Position numbers and translations under genes: made by a program. DNA of 64,000 bases, from assembly GCA_015680905.1 (NCBI GenBank), contig JADFTS010000086.1, positions 1 to 64,000 of the forward strand, given 5' to 3'. Positions 35,100 through 46,400 of the stretch are shown here, one piece after another. Position 1 is the stretch's first letter; each line of letters opens with the position of its first letter. Source of the DNA: Coptis chinensis. Its lineage: Eukaryota; Streptophyta; Magnoliopsida; Ranunculales; Ranunculaceae. The notes beneath the pieces were generated by a model. That model was not told where the DNA came from, made no database searches, and was given only the letters and a program-made list of their open reading frames with translations.

Positions 35100-36560
35100 T
35101 TGATACTATTACAAATTGAAAAAATAATAATAATATAGGTGTTAGATTAGATAGAATATTAACTTCCAAATGTATTAGATATTAAATACTATATTCAAAA
35201 TATAGTTAGAACTGTATTGATTTTTTTTTTTTTTTTTTTTGAAATATAGTTCTATTATTGTTAGAATTGTATTAGCTAAACCACAAACATATGTACAGTT
35301 GCTACATATCAATTCTGAAATCATAAATAATAACCAAAATGTTTTTATTATGGAATGGAAAATAGGTTTAAATTATATTATTTAATCAAACTTTAATTTG
35401 TTGGTAAAAATTTAGATGTTAAATCGATTCAAATAAAGTCTAGTTAGAACTAGGGGTGACAGTTTTGTACACGACCTGCTAACCCGACCGACCTCCGATC
35501 CGACCACGAAAATTAGCGGGTTTGGATTAGGAAAAAAGGTTTTGGGTCATTTAAGGGTTGACCCGCATAACCCGTCAAATAAATGGGTTGGGGGGTCACA
35601 TATGTTAACCCAAGTTACCCGTTGGTAAACCCAATTAGTTCTCGGGTCTAATGAGTCGGGTCATTAACCAGTGATATGTATAACCTGTTTTAAGACAAGT
35701 GAATTATTTTTTAAAATCTCACTATCCCAACAACTTAAAATAAACGACTAAAATGAGAAGGATTAGCTGTCATATTGATTCATTCGATAAATACATGTTT
35801 CGTTATTCAATTTTCATTGATATATAATTGAATTATGAATGATTCTTGAGAATTAATATATATATTTTTTTATATATTTTTTTGATAAATAAAATCGTGA
35901 AATACTAAATATTTTGCATATAGGTTGTCTGTGAATCCGATCCGAAAATGATTTGAAATTGACCCGTTGGCTTAGCGGGTCACCTGTTGGGTAACCCATT
36001 ATATAGGTGGGTTGGGTTTGGGATTAACAAACTCGACACGATTAATAATTGGGTGATTTGGGTTTGCTCTCCTAACATGTGACCCAGATATGACACAACA
36101 CGAATCCGACCCAACACGTACGACCAATTGCCACCCCTAGTTAAAAATGTACTATTTCAAACCTTAAATCCTAAACATAAGTAAAGTTGCTACTAATTAT
36201 GAAATAAAAAATTACAACTCAAACGTTTTATTAGAGATTGGATAACGGGTTAATTTAAATAATTATATCGTCTAATCCAATTTTAATATGTAGGTAAAGT
36301 TTTAAAGTGTAGTTAGAACTGTACTAATTCAAATATTTTCCAAAATAAAAAATTATAATCTAAACGTTTTATTATAGATTGGAGAATGGGTTTAAATTAT
36401 ATTATATAATTCAATTTTAATTTGTTGATAAAAATTTAGATGTTAGATTCAAAGTCTAGTTAGAACTATATTTATTCAAACCCTAGAGACATGTACAATT
36501 GCTACCAATTCGAAAATAAAAAATTATAACATAAATGTTTTATACTAAGTTATCACCTAA
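35100..36560. repeat. Degenerate tandem repeat of about 150-240 bp units, split by a MITE
   Basis: AGTTAGAACT(G/A)TA recurs near 35,205, 35,443, 36,312 and 36,459. The blocks AAACGTTTTATTA-AGATTGGA and TTTAATTTGTTG(G/A)TAAAAATTTAG recur beside it in the same order. The copies diverge more than those of the 348-bp array. The hAT-type MITE (35,451-36,139) interrupts one unit. Confidence 0.6.
35451..36139. mobile_element. hAT-type MITE, 689 bp
   Basis: The ends are inverted: TAGGGGTGACAGTT on the left and the reverse complement TAGGGGTGGCAATT on the right. TAGGGGTGGCAA-like ends are typical of plant hAT elements. The flanking 8-mers are GTTAGAAC (35,443-35,450) and GTTAAAAA (36,140-36,147), six of eight matching, as expected for an aged 8-bp hAT target duplication. 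There is no transposase. The interior contains several GGGTAACCC / GGTTGGGTTT motifs. Confidence 0.7.
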
Positions 36561-37283
36561 AACAACTACAAATAAGTTAAAATATGCTAATTATTAATCA
36601 AATTATTATCAAATAGATGATGAAATATTTAAATATTAGAATTTGACAACACAACAACAAGATACCGAATGGTTTAAGAATTTTCGGTGTCTATTTGTTG
36701 TATCTTTACTTGGTAAATGGTAACCCGACACTGTAATTTATGGTTATGTTTCAGCAACCCGTTACCGTGGTTTATAATATTTTACGACAATGTGTTACCA
36801 TTCATCAAAATAGCACATACATCAAGATTACACAAAATTTATTTTGAAATCTAAGATTCAAACTATCATAATTCATTTAGTTTCAATTCCATTAGGCAAT
36901 TTCAATTACATTAATCTCCAATTTATTTATTTTTCATGTTCAATTGATTCTTCTAACATCATATGATCTTCAATTTATTCGACATTGAGATGTGGGTATT
37001 TGTAGTGCGATAAATCGTTCATTTGAGAGTTGGATAATGATACATACTTCATTTTAGAGTTAAAATATAGAGGTATTGAGAGCTGAGAAGTAGAGGGAAA
37101 TTGAGTTGAGTTGAGTCAAGAAAAATTGAGTTGAGTTGAGTCAAGGAAAATTGAATTGGATGTAGATAATTGGAGAAAGAGAGTGTATTTTGATAGTGTA
37201 TAGAGTTGCACAGTGCAAATTAGTTAGTTAAGGGCAATAGGAGGTTACCACTATTTTTGATGGAGAGTGCCCTCTTAGAAAAC

Positions 37284-37471
37284 ATGGGTTTTAAGTTGGG
37301 ACACAAATGTAATAACAAATTCCGGGTTGGAGAGTCCCCTCTTAGAAATGGAGAGTGTATTTAAGAATAGCCTTTATATATAGGGTAATCTTAAATACAC
37401 TCTCTATTTCTAAGAGGGCACTCTCCGACCCGGAATTTGTTATTACATTTATATCCCAACTTAAAACCCAT
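37284..37471. repeat. Near-perfect inverted repeat: 83-bp arms, 22-bp spacer
   Basis: The left arm 37,284-37,366 and the right arm 37,389-37,471 are reverse complements over 83 bp with five mismatches and no gaps. The left arm is the right terminus of the Mutator-like element. The right arm is a second copy of the same terminus pointing the other way. Confidence 0.9.
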
Positions 37472-37769
37472 CTAAAACCATTATTGCACAGTGGGCGAAA
37501 ATGGTCATCTGCGATTTTAGGAGGCCACGTCAGCACAATTTTTAAGTAGATACCCAAAATTAATTAAAAATCAGGACAGTATTTTGATTATTTACAAATT
37601 AGTCTTTACTAAAATTTATACCAGACGTTGGATTTGCTCCAGATTCGTTATATGTTTTCGAGATCCATAAAATTATGAGAAAACAATTACACGCAATTTT
37701 AAAAAAGGATTTGTGATATATCTACGTATAATAAAAACAGCAAAATTGATTCAAAAAAAAAACCCCTTC

Positions 37770-39100
37770 GACTTCAAAGAGTTCAAACTAAAACAAAAAT
37801 CCCCAAAACTAATTATGTCAGTAGAGATTTCAATGAGGTCTCACAGTCCAGAAAAAAGTGGGATGGTGATCGAAGTTACATTACAAGTTTGTCTCCTGGC
37901 CGTGATGATTGGAGACAGCGAAGTCGTAGTCGCTCCCCAAGGAGTCGTTGGAGCAAGTCACACAGGTTTCTCAGTTTGTGACACACTCTTTTTCATATTT
38001 GTTGATCTGCTATTCTGCAATCAAAGATTCTTAAAATACACTTTTTTCGTTGTGATTTTAGGAGTAGAAGCATAACTCCACCACATGGTTTACGGAGTAG
38101 AAGCAGAAGTCCACCATATGGTTTTAAGCGTCTCTACAATGAATGGGATAATATAATCAGAGGTGGATCAGGGGTTTCAGCTCCCTGTGCAATGATTTTG
38201 CAAATGGGGAGATGCAAGCGAGGCGATGAGTGCGTGTTTCTTCATCAAGAGAACAATGAATCTGGGGGCGTAAGAATCCAGGTGGCATCCCAGCCAGAAT
38301 AATCGGGAAGTAGACATGAGAGGGGAGGATCTTATGGGCATCTTAATAATGTAGAGCGGGATTACTCAAGAGATAAGCTTTCTCACGAACAAGAGTCCCA
38401 AAGGAACAATAGATCTTCCGATCGGTGTGTAAGTTTTTAAGAGGCAAATGTCACAGGGGCTCATCATGCACATACATCCATGATGATTCTATAGGCCGAT
38501 GGCCGTGGAACAGTGAAAGGATCCATGAGAGGGACACGGATGTATACTCGGGGCGTGACCATAGGCGTGACCCACCCGGAACAACATCACTCTTTGTAAA
38601 TTTTTTTGCTTCGAAATTGTCGTAAGGGGATAAGTTGCGTGTTTTCTCATGAAGGTGAAGTTCTTGATAAACCCGGCGAAAGGTCAGACAGACCGGGGGG
38701 CCATAATTTGGGTGATGAGAATAAATCATGGGGAGGTCCAAAATGGGGTGACGAAGAACCTGTCACCACACGTGGTAATGTAGAAGGAAGTTCACTAGAC
38801 GGATCTGGCCGTGTCTAGGGTAATGGATGGGGTGATCAGAGGTATAACTATAAACCAGTTGTTTCTACTTGGGATGATGAAGCTGCGAATGACGTACTAC
38901 AAGGAAGGTCTGCAGATGTAAAGAGGCAGAATAGTTTCGGTTATGAGAATAAGTCCAGACGAGGTCCAAAAGGGAGTGATGAAGTAGGTGATTCAGCTCA
39001 TCATACTGTAGGAGGAAGGCCACTGAATGAGTGGTCTACACGCATTGGAGATAGCGGACCGGATGATCGGTATAAGCATAAACCCTGCTGGAGCTGAGAG
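37770..39100 (+). pseudogene. CCCH zinc-finger gene fragment (C3H38/C3H55-like), frameshifted
   Basis: In shifting plus-strand frames there is an Arg/Ser segment (SRSRSPRSRWSKSH) that ends at a donor near 37,969. After an acceptor near 38,061 come SRSITPPHGLRSRSRSPPYG, then three CCCH-type units: CAMILQMGRCKRGDECVFLH (38,190-38,249), a CKFLRGKCHRGSSCTYIH unit (about 38,430-38,485) and LRNCRKGISCVFSH (38,606-38,652). A Gly/Trp/Asp-rich tail with GWGDQRYNYKPVVSTWDDE follows. At least three frame changes and an in-frame stop (after ASQPE, near 38,300) break it. Family members are RNA-binding nuclear proteins. Because an intron is retained, the copy arose through DNA, not mRNA. Neighbouring fragments come from unrelated genes, which suggests capture by a transposon. 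Confidence 0.72.
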
Positions 39101-39849
39101 AGGAGCATCTGCATTTCCCTTTGAATATAGCATCGCAACAAACAGTGATTTCTGAGTTTCTTTATTGTGTTTTCGACTTATTATTGGACTTGTGTTTTTG
39201 AGTTTCCCCATTTTGTTGTGATGGCTACTACACCGCACAGTTCGGTGGGGGTGTTAACTGTTCTTGGAGGGGAGTTTCAATGGATAATCGTATTGGTGGT
39301 GTTAGTTCAGTGAAGATGTTTGATGAGAGGAATGGAGTTTTTCGTCCACAAAGGGACGGTTTAGATGTGTGGCGGTGGTTTTGCACAATGTTAAACAATA
39401 TCATAGTAGTAAAGACTCTTTCTTGAATCTACATCCCGCAGCCTTGATGCTTAGAGGAAGCGAGGTGAATGACAAGATATCGGTCCGAGAAAGGAGAGCT
39501 CAAACAAAGATTGTCATCGACAACCTAAAAGAATGAGCCATTGGGTATGTACCAATGTCATTCTTCTTCTGATTCTAGGCTTCAGTATCTATTATAAACT
39601 TGAAATTTTAAGATGATAATGTTGTTATCCATTTATTTTAAATTTGTGTTATCTCCACTTTGTTTCAAAAAACTATCCAGCTTTAGATATAACACCATAG
39701 TACGTAAATGATTCAAGTTATCATTAGAATTGGTTGATCTCAGTCGTCTCTTCTCTTTTATTTTATTTTTTTGTAGTAATGTTTTGTGGAAATTCTATCT
39801 TTTGGAAAAAGTTTGGATTGGATAATTTTACCATGTTTGTGTTGGTTGT

Positions 39850-40400
39850 TTCTTAGCTCACCAAAGAACTGGAGAAGATGGATGAGAAAGGCAAGTTGAA
39901 TGAGTCTCTTCTGCAAACCAAGGTTTTGAATTTTGAATGGAAATATGTTTCTTATGTTTGATACGTTTTTCCTCCTTATTAGATATTACATTTTAAGGCT
40001 GAGTCTGATTTGCAGAAATATTTCTACAGAACCTTGAAATCAAGAAAATTAATGATGAGAAGAAAGCGTCCATGGTCTGCTCAATTTGTAGCGAAGCCAC
40101 TCTTCAATGCTGCTCAAAAGGATGATGAAATGCCACCAATTGAAGCCATTCTTGCACCAATCGAGGCAGAGCTCAAGCTTGCTAGGCAGGAGGTATGCCT
40201 CTCATGTCTTCTGATTAATACCGTAATCCAACAAAAATGTCTCTTGTGATACAGCTAATAAAAGAAGCTTCGTCATTAATTACTACTGCAGGATGACAAT
40301 AAAGCATTAGATCGCCTTACCAAATTGAAAGAAGCAGCTTTGCTTGAAGCAGAAGATTGTAAGTGCGGCCTTGGAAAAGGCCTCTATGGTGGATGACCAT
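39850..40400 (+). pseudogene. MAP70 (microtubule-associated protein 70) gene fragment
   Basis: Three exon-like pieces with preserved splice sites are seen. LTKELEKMDEKGKLNESLLQ is at about 39,857-39,922. NLEIKKINDEKKAS runs from about 40,030, then in another frame come QKDDEMPPIEAILAPIEAEL and KLARQE, to 40,191. DDNKALDRLTKLKEAALLEA is at about 40,292-40,360, continued in a third frame by an ALEKASMVDD-like stretch. This coiled-coil order (PPIEAI-AP-EAE, then DDNKALDRLTK-KEAALLEAE) is characteristic of plant MAP70, which binds cortical microtubules. Frameshifts and loss of the flanking coiled coil make it a relic. Confidence 0.75.
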
Positions 40401-40570
40401 TTCTTTAACATACTTTTTCAACTCTGTTGGTGAACTAATATTATTTCATCTTTATCGAACAGTACTCTTTCTTCTAATATATATATTCACTTCCAAGTAA
40501 TAATTAGGCCACCTCATTTGAGGGAATCAGGTGTTTGTTTTGACTTTATTTCCTATCTCTCTACAGTAAA

Positions 40571-40919
40571 ACAAGAAGGTGGAATCATTACATCAACTAC
40601 AATAGCTACCACAGCTGAAACTCAAGTAGCAACTCCAAAAGAAGAAACCACTACTTACAATGCAAGAGGCGGAGAAGGAAATGATGCTGTTGTTAGTGGC
40701 GGTGGTGGAGAAAGTAGGAGAAGATATAGAGGAGTAAGACAAAGTTCCTGGGGAAAATGGGCAACAGAAATAAGAGATCCACACAAAGCAGCTAGAGTTT
40801 GGTTAGGTACATTTGATACAGTTGAAGCAGCTGCGAGAGCTTATGATGAAGCTGCACTCAGGTTTAGAGGAAGCAGAGCAAAACTAAATTTCCCCGAAAG
40901 CTCCCCTTTTGTATCCTAA
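40571..40919 (+). pseudogene. AP2/ERF transcription-factor fragment
   Basis: An open plus-strand frame ends in a nearly complete AP2/ERF DNA-binding domain: [40 protein letters not shown] and [20 protein letters not shown], then stop. The WLGTF and RAYDEAA elements and the Ala/Asp positions typical of ERF-type domains are present. The RPWGKWAAEIR segment of typical members reads [11 protein letters not shown], so a normally conserved Arg-Pro is replaced. The upstream Thr/Glu-rich and Gly-rich part looks like a genuine ERF N-terminus, but its first residues may come from intron or spacer sequence. The stop directly after the domain and the adjacent relics indicate a captured fragment, though a short functional protein cannot be excluded. 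Confidence 0.65.
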
Positions 40920-41310
40920 TCTTTGTTTTGGATCCTTTGCAAGTAAACCCCTAATCACATCTTTGGCAGCAAAACTGAAAGTGGATCCATCTGGGAACTT
41001 GAGCGGTCATCCAACCGCATTGAACAATGTCTCACGATTACCATTGCCTCTGAATGGCGCAAAGTTACTTTGCAAGGAAATCGCAGGTCATGTAGAGTTT
41101 TACAGGTATTGATTCAACAGAAGAAGGGTGTCAGTTTATTTCTTCTGGTTTTCAGATAGCGATGGCTGATTCTATGTATGTGTACACTAGCCTCAAGGAC
41201 TCAACTGTATACTATCATTTTGAATCCATAGTATAATATCATTAATATTTTTAGGTCCCATTTTATGTTTGGCATTGTCAGTTACAGTGTGTTAAAGTGT
41301 TGTTATTTCA
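40920..41310 (+). other. Unidentified coding-like remnant after the ERF fragment
   Basis: The segment 40,960-41,112 is open and reads [20 protein letters not shown], then ends ...FYRY before a stop. Composition looks protein-like, but I do not recognise it. It may be yet another captured piece or the tail of the ERF donor gene. Confidence 0.3.
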
Positions 41311-41567
41311 TCATTGTTGTTGTCAAAAGCTTTCTTGAATGATTCCTATTATAGTTTTCAAAGAGTGCTTTTTCCGACCATTATCACATTTCAAAGCCAT
41401 TTGTGCCCACAAAAACAAAACTGTTTCCAGTTTTTCGACCAGATCAAGAACCTCCCAAACTTTGAAGTCAACTTGACCAAAGCATCAATTTTCGTTGGAA
41501 TCAAATTCATATTAATCAGATTGGAATCATTATCCATCACTCATGGATACATTGTCCATCACTCAAA

Positions 41568-41711
41568 AATCACTATCAATAACACACGCCATATTAATCA
41601 GATTGGAATCATTATCAATAAAGAAGCACACTAAAACAAAAACTTTACACCGTATAAAACACTCAAAGCAGTAGGATTCTAAATAAACAAAAGAGTTTAA
41701 CTTATAAATAC
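41568..41711 (+). promoter_or_regulatory. Promoter-like module upstream of the Rep/helicase gene
   Basis: ATCAATAAC(A)CACGCC, then CACTAAAACAAAAACTTTAC and AACACTCAAAGCAGTAG lead to a TATA-like CTTATAAATAC at 41,701-41,711. The same order occurs at 50.15-50.29 kb. An 82-bp direct repeat of ATTAATCAGATTGGAATCAT (41,511 and 41,593) overlaps its left side. Confidence 0.5.
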
Positions 41712-41719
41712 TAGACAAT

Positions 41720-43430
41720 CAATCAATAACACGTTCAAGCAACCTGCAGAGACTTCCATCTCCCATCTTCAACACCTAGGTAAACTACTACACTTTCAAA
41801 ATTACATAAAAATTTATTGTTCTATGAATTCTTGATTATTGCTCTGTTATAAATTTATTGTTATATTTAGTACATATATTACTTATCAAAATTGAACTAC
41901 ACCACTATCACATAGATTTGTATCAATCATCATATGTGAGCATGATTTATCATCTTAACACATTAGCATCCTCAATATACAAAATTTAAAAGAGATTATA
42001 ACAGGTGAGTTTGGAGAGTTATCTAGAGCACATACGCACACACATAAATTACATGCACAAGGAATTTATCCACACACATAAGACAGAAAGGCACGAGGTA
42101 TCACAAACAAGAAATTAGCTGCACACGTCAGTAGCTCAAGTAGTTAACCATTTGATCTCGAGATAAATGTACCAATTACCCAAAATTTTCAATTACTATC
42201 TTAAAACAAGACAAAAATTTCAGCCATGGACCTGAAATGGCGATGTACTACCCAGGAGGGCTGCATAGTAGAGGAGGGATAAAAAGAACTAATATTTACA
42301 ACATAGATTCTATTGCAGACGTTTTCCTGCCGCAAAATAATACCATGCTTATATTAGCTATGAAAGAATAACGCAGAGAATTAGAGTAAGTAGCTAATAA
42401 TAACTCATAAAAAAGTTTTGAATAAATGATTCGATACAAGAGGGGAGGAAAAATTACTGATATCAACTATTACAGAAAAGTTGCTGCATCTTTCATAACC
42501 AGATAGGGGATTCAAGAAAGCCGATCCCCTTATCTACCGCCTAGATAGACAAGCTTTAGAAATTTTTTAACTAGGTATCTCTTGGTCAGGTATGGATGTC
42601 GGCCTCTCATCGGTTATTCTGAGAAATCCAAATCTAGATGAGGGGCTTTCAAGACATAGAAGGTTTATGTACCGGCCCATGAGGTTCAAAAGTTACGTGA
42701 AACTAATGAAAGCCCCTTCCTCTTCCCCGTCCACCCCATGCCCCCGCCTCCTGCATGCTTCTTCCCACCTCAAGACAAACCTTGAAACGCCCTATTTACG
42801 AGCCGGTTCTCATTCCCACCACCCTCAGTCGACCTTTTTGTTGGCGGTATTGTTTGAACCATTTGCGAGAGTAGCGGTTTGCTTCGCTTCGCAAAAACAC
42901 ATGTATATTCACCTCGAAGTGGGAACAACAATGTTACCAAAAGACAAGGTATATACTACATAGAGGTTCTACTCTTTACCCGAAATTTCCGTGTCTTAAC
43001 TAAATCTGACAGAGTAAGAAAGGGCAGCTCAATAATTCAGGCCCCTAGCCACCATCAAGACTGTCAAGACTTACATTTATGAGTCGCTCAATGATGATGA
43101 TCGGCCGGGCCCCGTATCTAAGAAGAACTAGGACATGTTGTATACTGAATGGAACTGCAAGTGTACCCTTTTCATTTGAATTATTCAGATATAATTTATG
43201 GGAACTCATTGAAGGGTGTGTTTCTCAGACCAAAAAAAAGAAGAGGCCCTGGGAAAGCTAATTGTGATGCCATCCAAGAGGGGTGTCCTTTCTATGAGCA
43301 TGACACTCTTCCTAATCATGCTTCTTTTGCTTACAATGATTATTACCATAAAATGCAAACAATGTAAATACTTTTTTATTATCTTGAAACCTATTTCTCA
43401 CCAACATATACTATTTTTTGTGATGGTAGC
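41720..43430. other. Region between promoter-like module and Rep gene, no gene named
   Basis: Several plus-strand frames of 60-123 codons exist between 42,592 and 43,261. One has a Pro/Ser-rich segment and another a basic C-terminal part. None is recognisable, and they overlap in different frames, suggesting a decayed coding region. A T-rich, AT-rich stretch fills 41.8-42.5 kb. Confidence 0.35.
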
Positions 43431-43435
43431 ACAAT

Positions 43436-46400
43436 GTATGGTCAGCCGAGGGACTGATACAACCGACAGACATAGCGATGACATTCTACAAAAGTTAATA
43501 AAAAATATTTATTGTGGAGGTAAGATCAAGTTTTAACTTTCTATGGTTTTTTCTTTCAACATTTTTTTTCCAGATATCTTACAACAATTTATTTTTTCAC
43601 ATATCTGACGTATTTTTTTCTATACAGTCCCTGGAGAGAATAATAAGATAGAAAATGCTAGGATTGCTCGCTATAACAGATGGAGAATTTTGGCACGAAA
43701 AAGAAATAACGGTAGATTTTTTTTACGTAACCATTATTGTTAAATTATTATGTGTTTCCAATAAAAACTAATCTTCTAAATCATTTTCTAATAGTTGATT
43801 TAATGCGTCATAAAAGGATCTCTACATCTAAAAGTAGAACCGCTACGCGTAGACAAGAAGATATGCGGAAGCATAGAAACATTGATAAATAGCTAAATGC
43901 ACATATCAATAGTAGAGGTAACAATATTATAAGCTAATTGTGAAACCTTTTCTATATTGGTATATATCTGTTAAACTTTTTTAATATTAAATATTTTAAA
44001 GTTTGCTATTTGTTTTTAGGTGTGCATAACTTTGGACCACCTACTAGAGAGTGTTCTTACTGTGGAGTAATTGTGTGGGAGGGTGAAAGAAACAATAAGG
44101 GAAAATCAGCTTTTCCAACATTTTCCATTTGTTGTCAGAATGGAAAAGTTCAGCTACCACTTTTGGAGACGATGCCTACATTTTTAAGACAGCTTATGGA
44201 CTTACAAGGAGGAAGAAGATCTTCACATTTTCGAAGGTGCATACGAACATACAACTGCATGTTCCAATTTACTTCTGCAGGTGGAGAAATAGACAAAGCA
44301 TTAAACAATGGTGGGGGGCCTTATGCCTTCAGAATTAGCGGCCAGAATCATCATAAAATTGGTTCACTTCTACCAATTGAAAACCACCCACCTAAGTTTG
44401 CTCAATTATATATCTATGACACTGAGAATGAAAGATGCAATAGAATGAAAGCTATACCTCCAGACGAAGAAAGTGCAGATCCAACAATTGTTGACGGGTT
44501 GATACAGATGTTTGATAAATACAATAAAGTTGTACATTCATTTAGAATGGCAAGAGACAGATTTAAAGAGGATGATATCGTACCAGTTCGTCTAAGACTT
44601 ATTAATAATCGACAAAGTGATGGCAGGCAATATAATTTGCCTACTTCAACCGGTAGCGGCTTTGATTATGGGAGATGGATTTGATGTTACTGATTATAGA
44701 GATATAATTGTTGAAACACAAGGTGGTGGACTTGAAAGAATAAATGAGTTACATCCCAAATTTATGGCCTTGCAGTATCCTATATTATTCCCACGTGGTG
44801 AAGATGGTTATAGACCAGGGATCCTATATAGGAGTAAAAGTCAGAGTGAAACTGAAGGGAATACAAGGAATACGGATACGAAAACAAGGAATATGGTTAC
44901 CATGAGGGAATATTATGCATTCAGACTACAAAAAAGAATTAAAGAAGGTCCTACATTGTGGATTGGTAGGCGTCTTCGTCTATCCTTCATCGTAGACGGT
45001 TATACAAGTATGGAAGATCAGCGTCTACATTGGTACCGTATGAACCAAGCAACAATCAGATCTGAATTGTACAATAATTTGATGGATGCAGTAATAGCAG
45101 GTATTATAGTAAGAACAAATAAATAGCATTTACCTTAATTTAAAACATTATAAAATTTTACCTAACTTCACTTCGAATTGCAGGTGATACGTCGGCAACA
45201 TCAATTGGGAAGCGTTTGATCCTTCCATCATCGTTTACAGGAGGTCCCAGATACATGGTGCAGACATATCAGGATGCCATTGCTATTTGTAGATGGGCTG
45301 GGCCACCTGATCTTTTTATAACAGTCACTTGCAATCCAAATTGGGATGAAATTAAAAGCTTTCTAGAACTAAACCCTGGCCTAAATATGCATGACGTTCC
45401 AGACGTTGGTTGTAGAGCATTCAAGTTAAAATTGGAATGTATAATGAAAAAATTGCGCAAAGGAGAACATTTTGGCAGAGTAATTGCAGGTATGTAATCA
45501 AACAATGTAACCATAGTAATGTCAAAGAAAGTGTGCCTGTTTAGATCAGCTCATATTACTTGGATAGATTATGTATAACTTATTTTGAAAGTCGGCGTAG
45601 TCCTGAACAAAAAAGTAATCATGAATGATATGTTTATAAAAAAAAATCTATGTTTATTACTATAGAACTTATAAATATTGCATAACAAATTCCATGTTTT
45701 TGTTTTTGCTACATAACCATTGTTTACTAACAAATTCTATGTTTTATTCTTTTGTTAGTATTGTATGTCATAGAATTTCAAAAGAGAGGATTGCCACATG
45801 CCCACATTTTGCTTTTTCTACATCCGGATGACAAGCCAAAAAACGGAATGGATATAGACAAACTAATATCAGCAGAATTGCCAGACAAAGAAGCAGACCC
45901 CTTGCTATATGAAACTATAGTCCGTACAATGATTCATGGACCGTGTGGAAACAAGAAAAGGGGTTCTTCGTGCATGAATGATAAGAAAAAATGTTCAAGA
46001 CATTATCCAAAGGGGTTTTGCAGTGAAACAACATTTGATGAAAAAGGTTTTGCTGTGTATCGAAGGAGAAACAACAAGCGAACTGCCATGGTAGGTGATA
46101 AAAACCCTGTTTAAATCGACAATGGATGGGTTGTTCCTTACAACCCAACGCTTAGCAAAGAATTTCAGTGCCACATCAACGTTGAATATTGCAACCACAC
46201 ACGAATGGTTAAATATCTGTTTAAGTATATAGCAAAAGGACAAGATAGGGCTACAGGCATCATTGAAGAAAATTTGAAATATGATGAGGATAAAAGAAAA
46301 ACTATTCATGAAGTTGATGAAATCAAGCACTATCTAGACTGTCGTTATGTGTCTGGTTCAGAAGGAAGCTCGAGAATCTTCGAATTTGACATTCAATTCC

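Larger units (their letters stand above)
32968..37372. mobile_element. Candidate non-autonomous Mutator-like element, about 4.4 kb
   Basis: The left end (GGGTCCTGTTAAATACAC from 32,968, then CCTAAGAGGGCACTCTCC and AACCCGGA) matches the reverse complement of the right end (GGCTATTCTTAAATACAC, then CTAAGAGGGGACTCTCC and AACCCGGA). The terminal inverted repeats are about 60 bp and imperfect. The flanks are TTTATTTAT (32,959-32,967) and TTTATATAT (37,373-37,381), a 9-bp direct repeat with one mismatch. Nine bases is the target duplication length of Mutator-like elements. The interior has no transposase frame. It contains a tandem repeat array, an hAT-type MITE and AT-rich DNA. Further copies of the terminal sequence sit immediately outside both ends, so the structure may be composite. 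Confidence 0.55.

Noticed and set aside
37713..38075. 120-codon plus-strand frame
   Set aside because: Runs through the CCCH fragment in the wrong frame and into its intron; the meaningful residues are in another frame.
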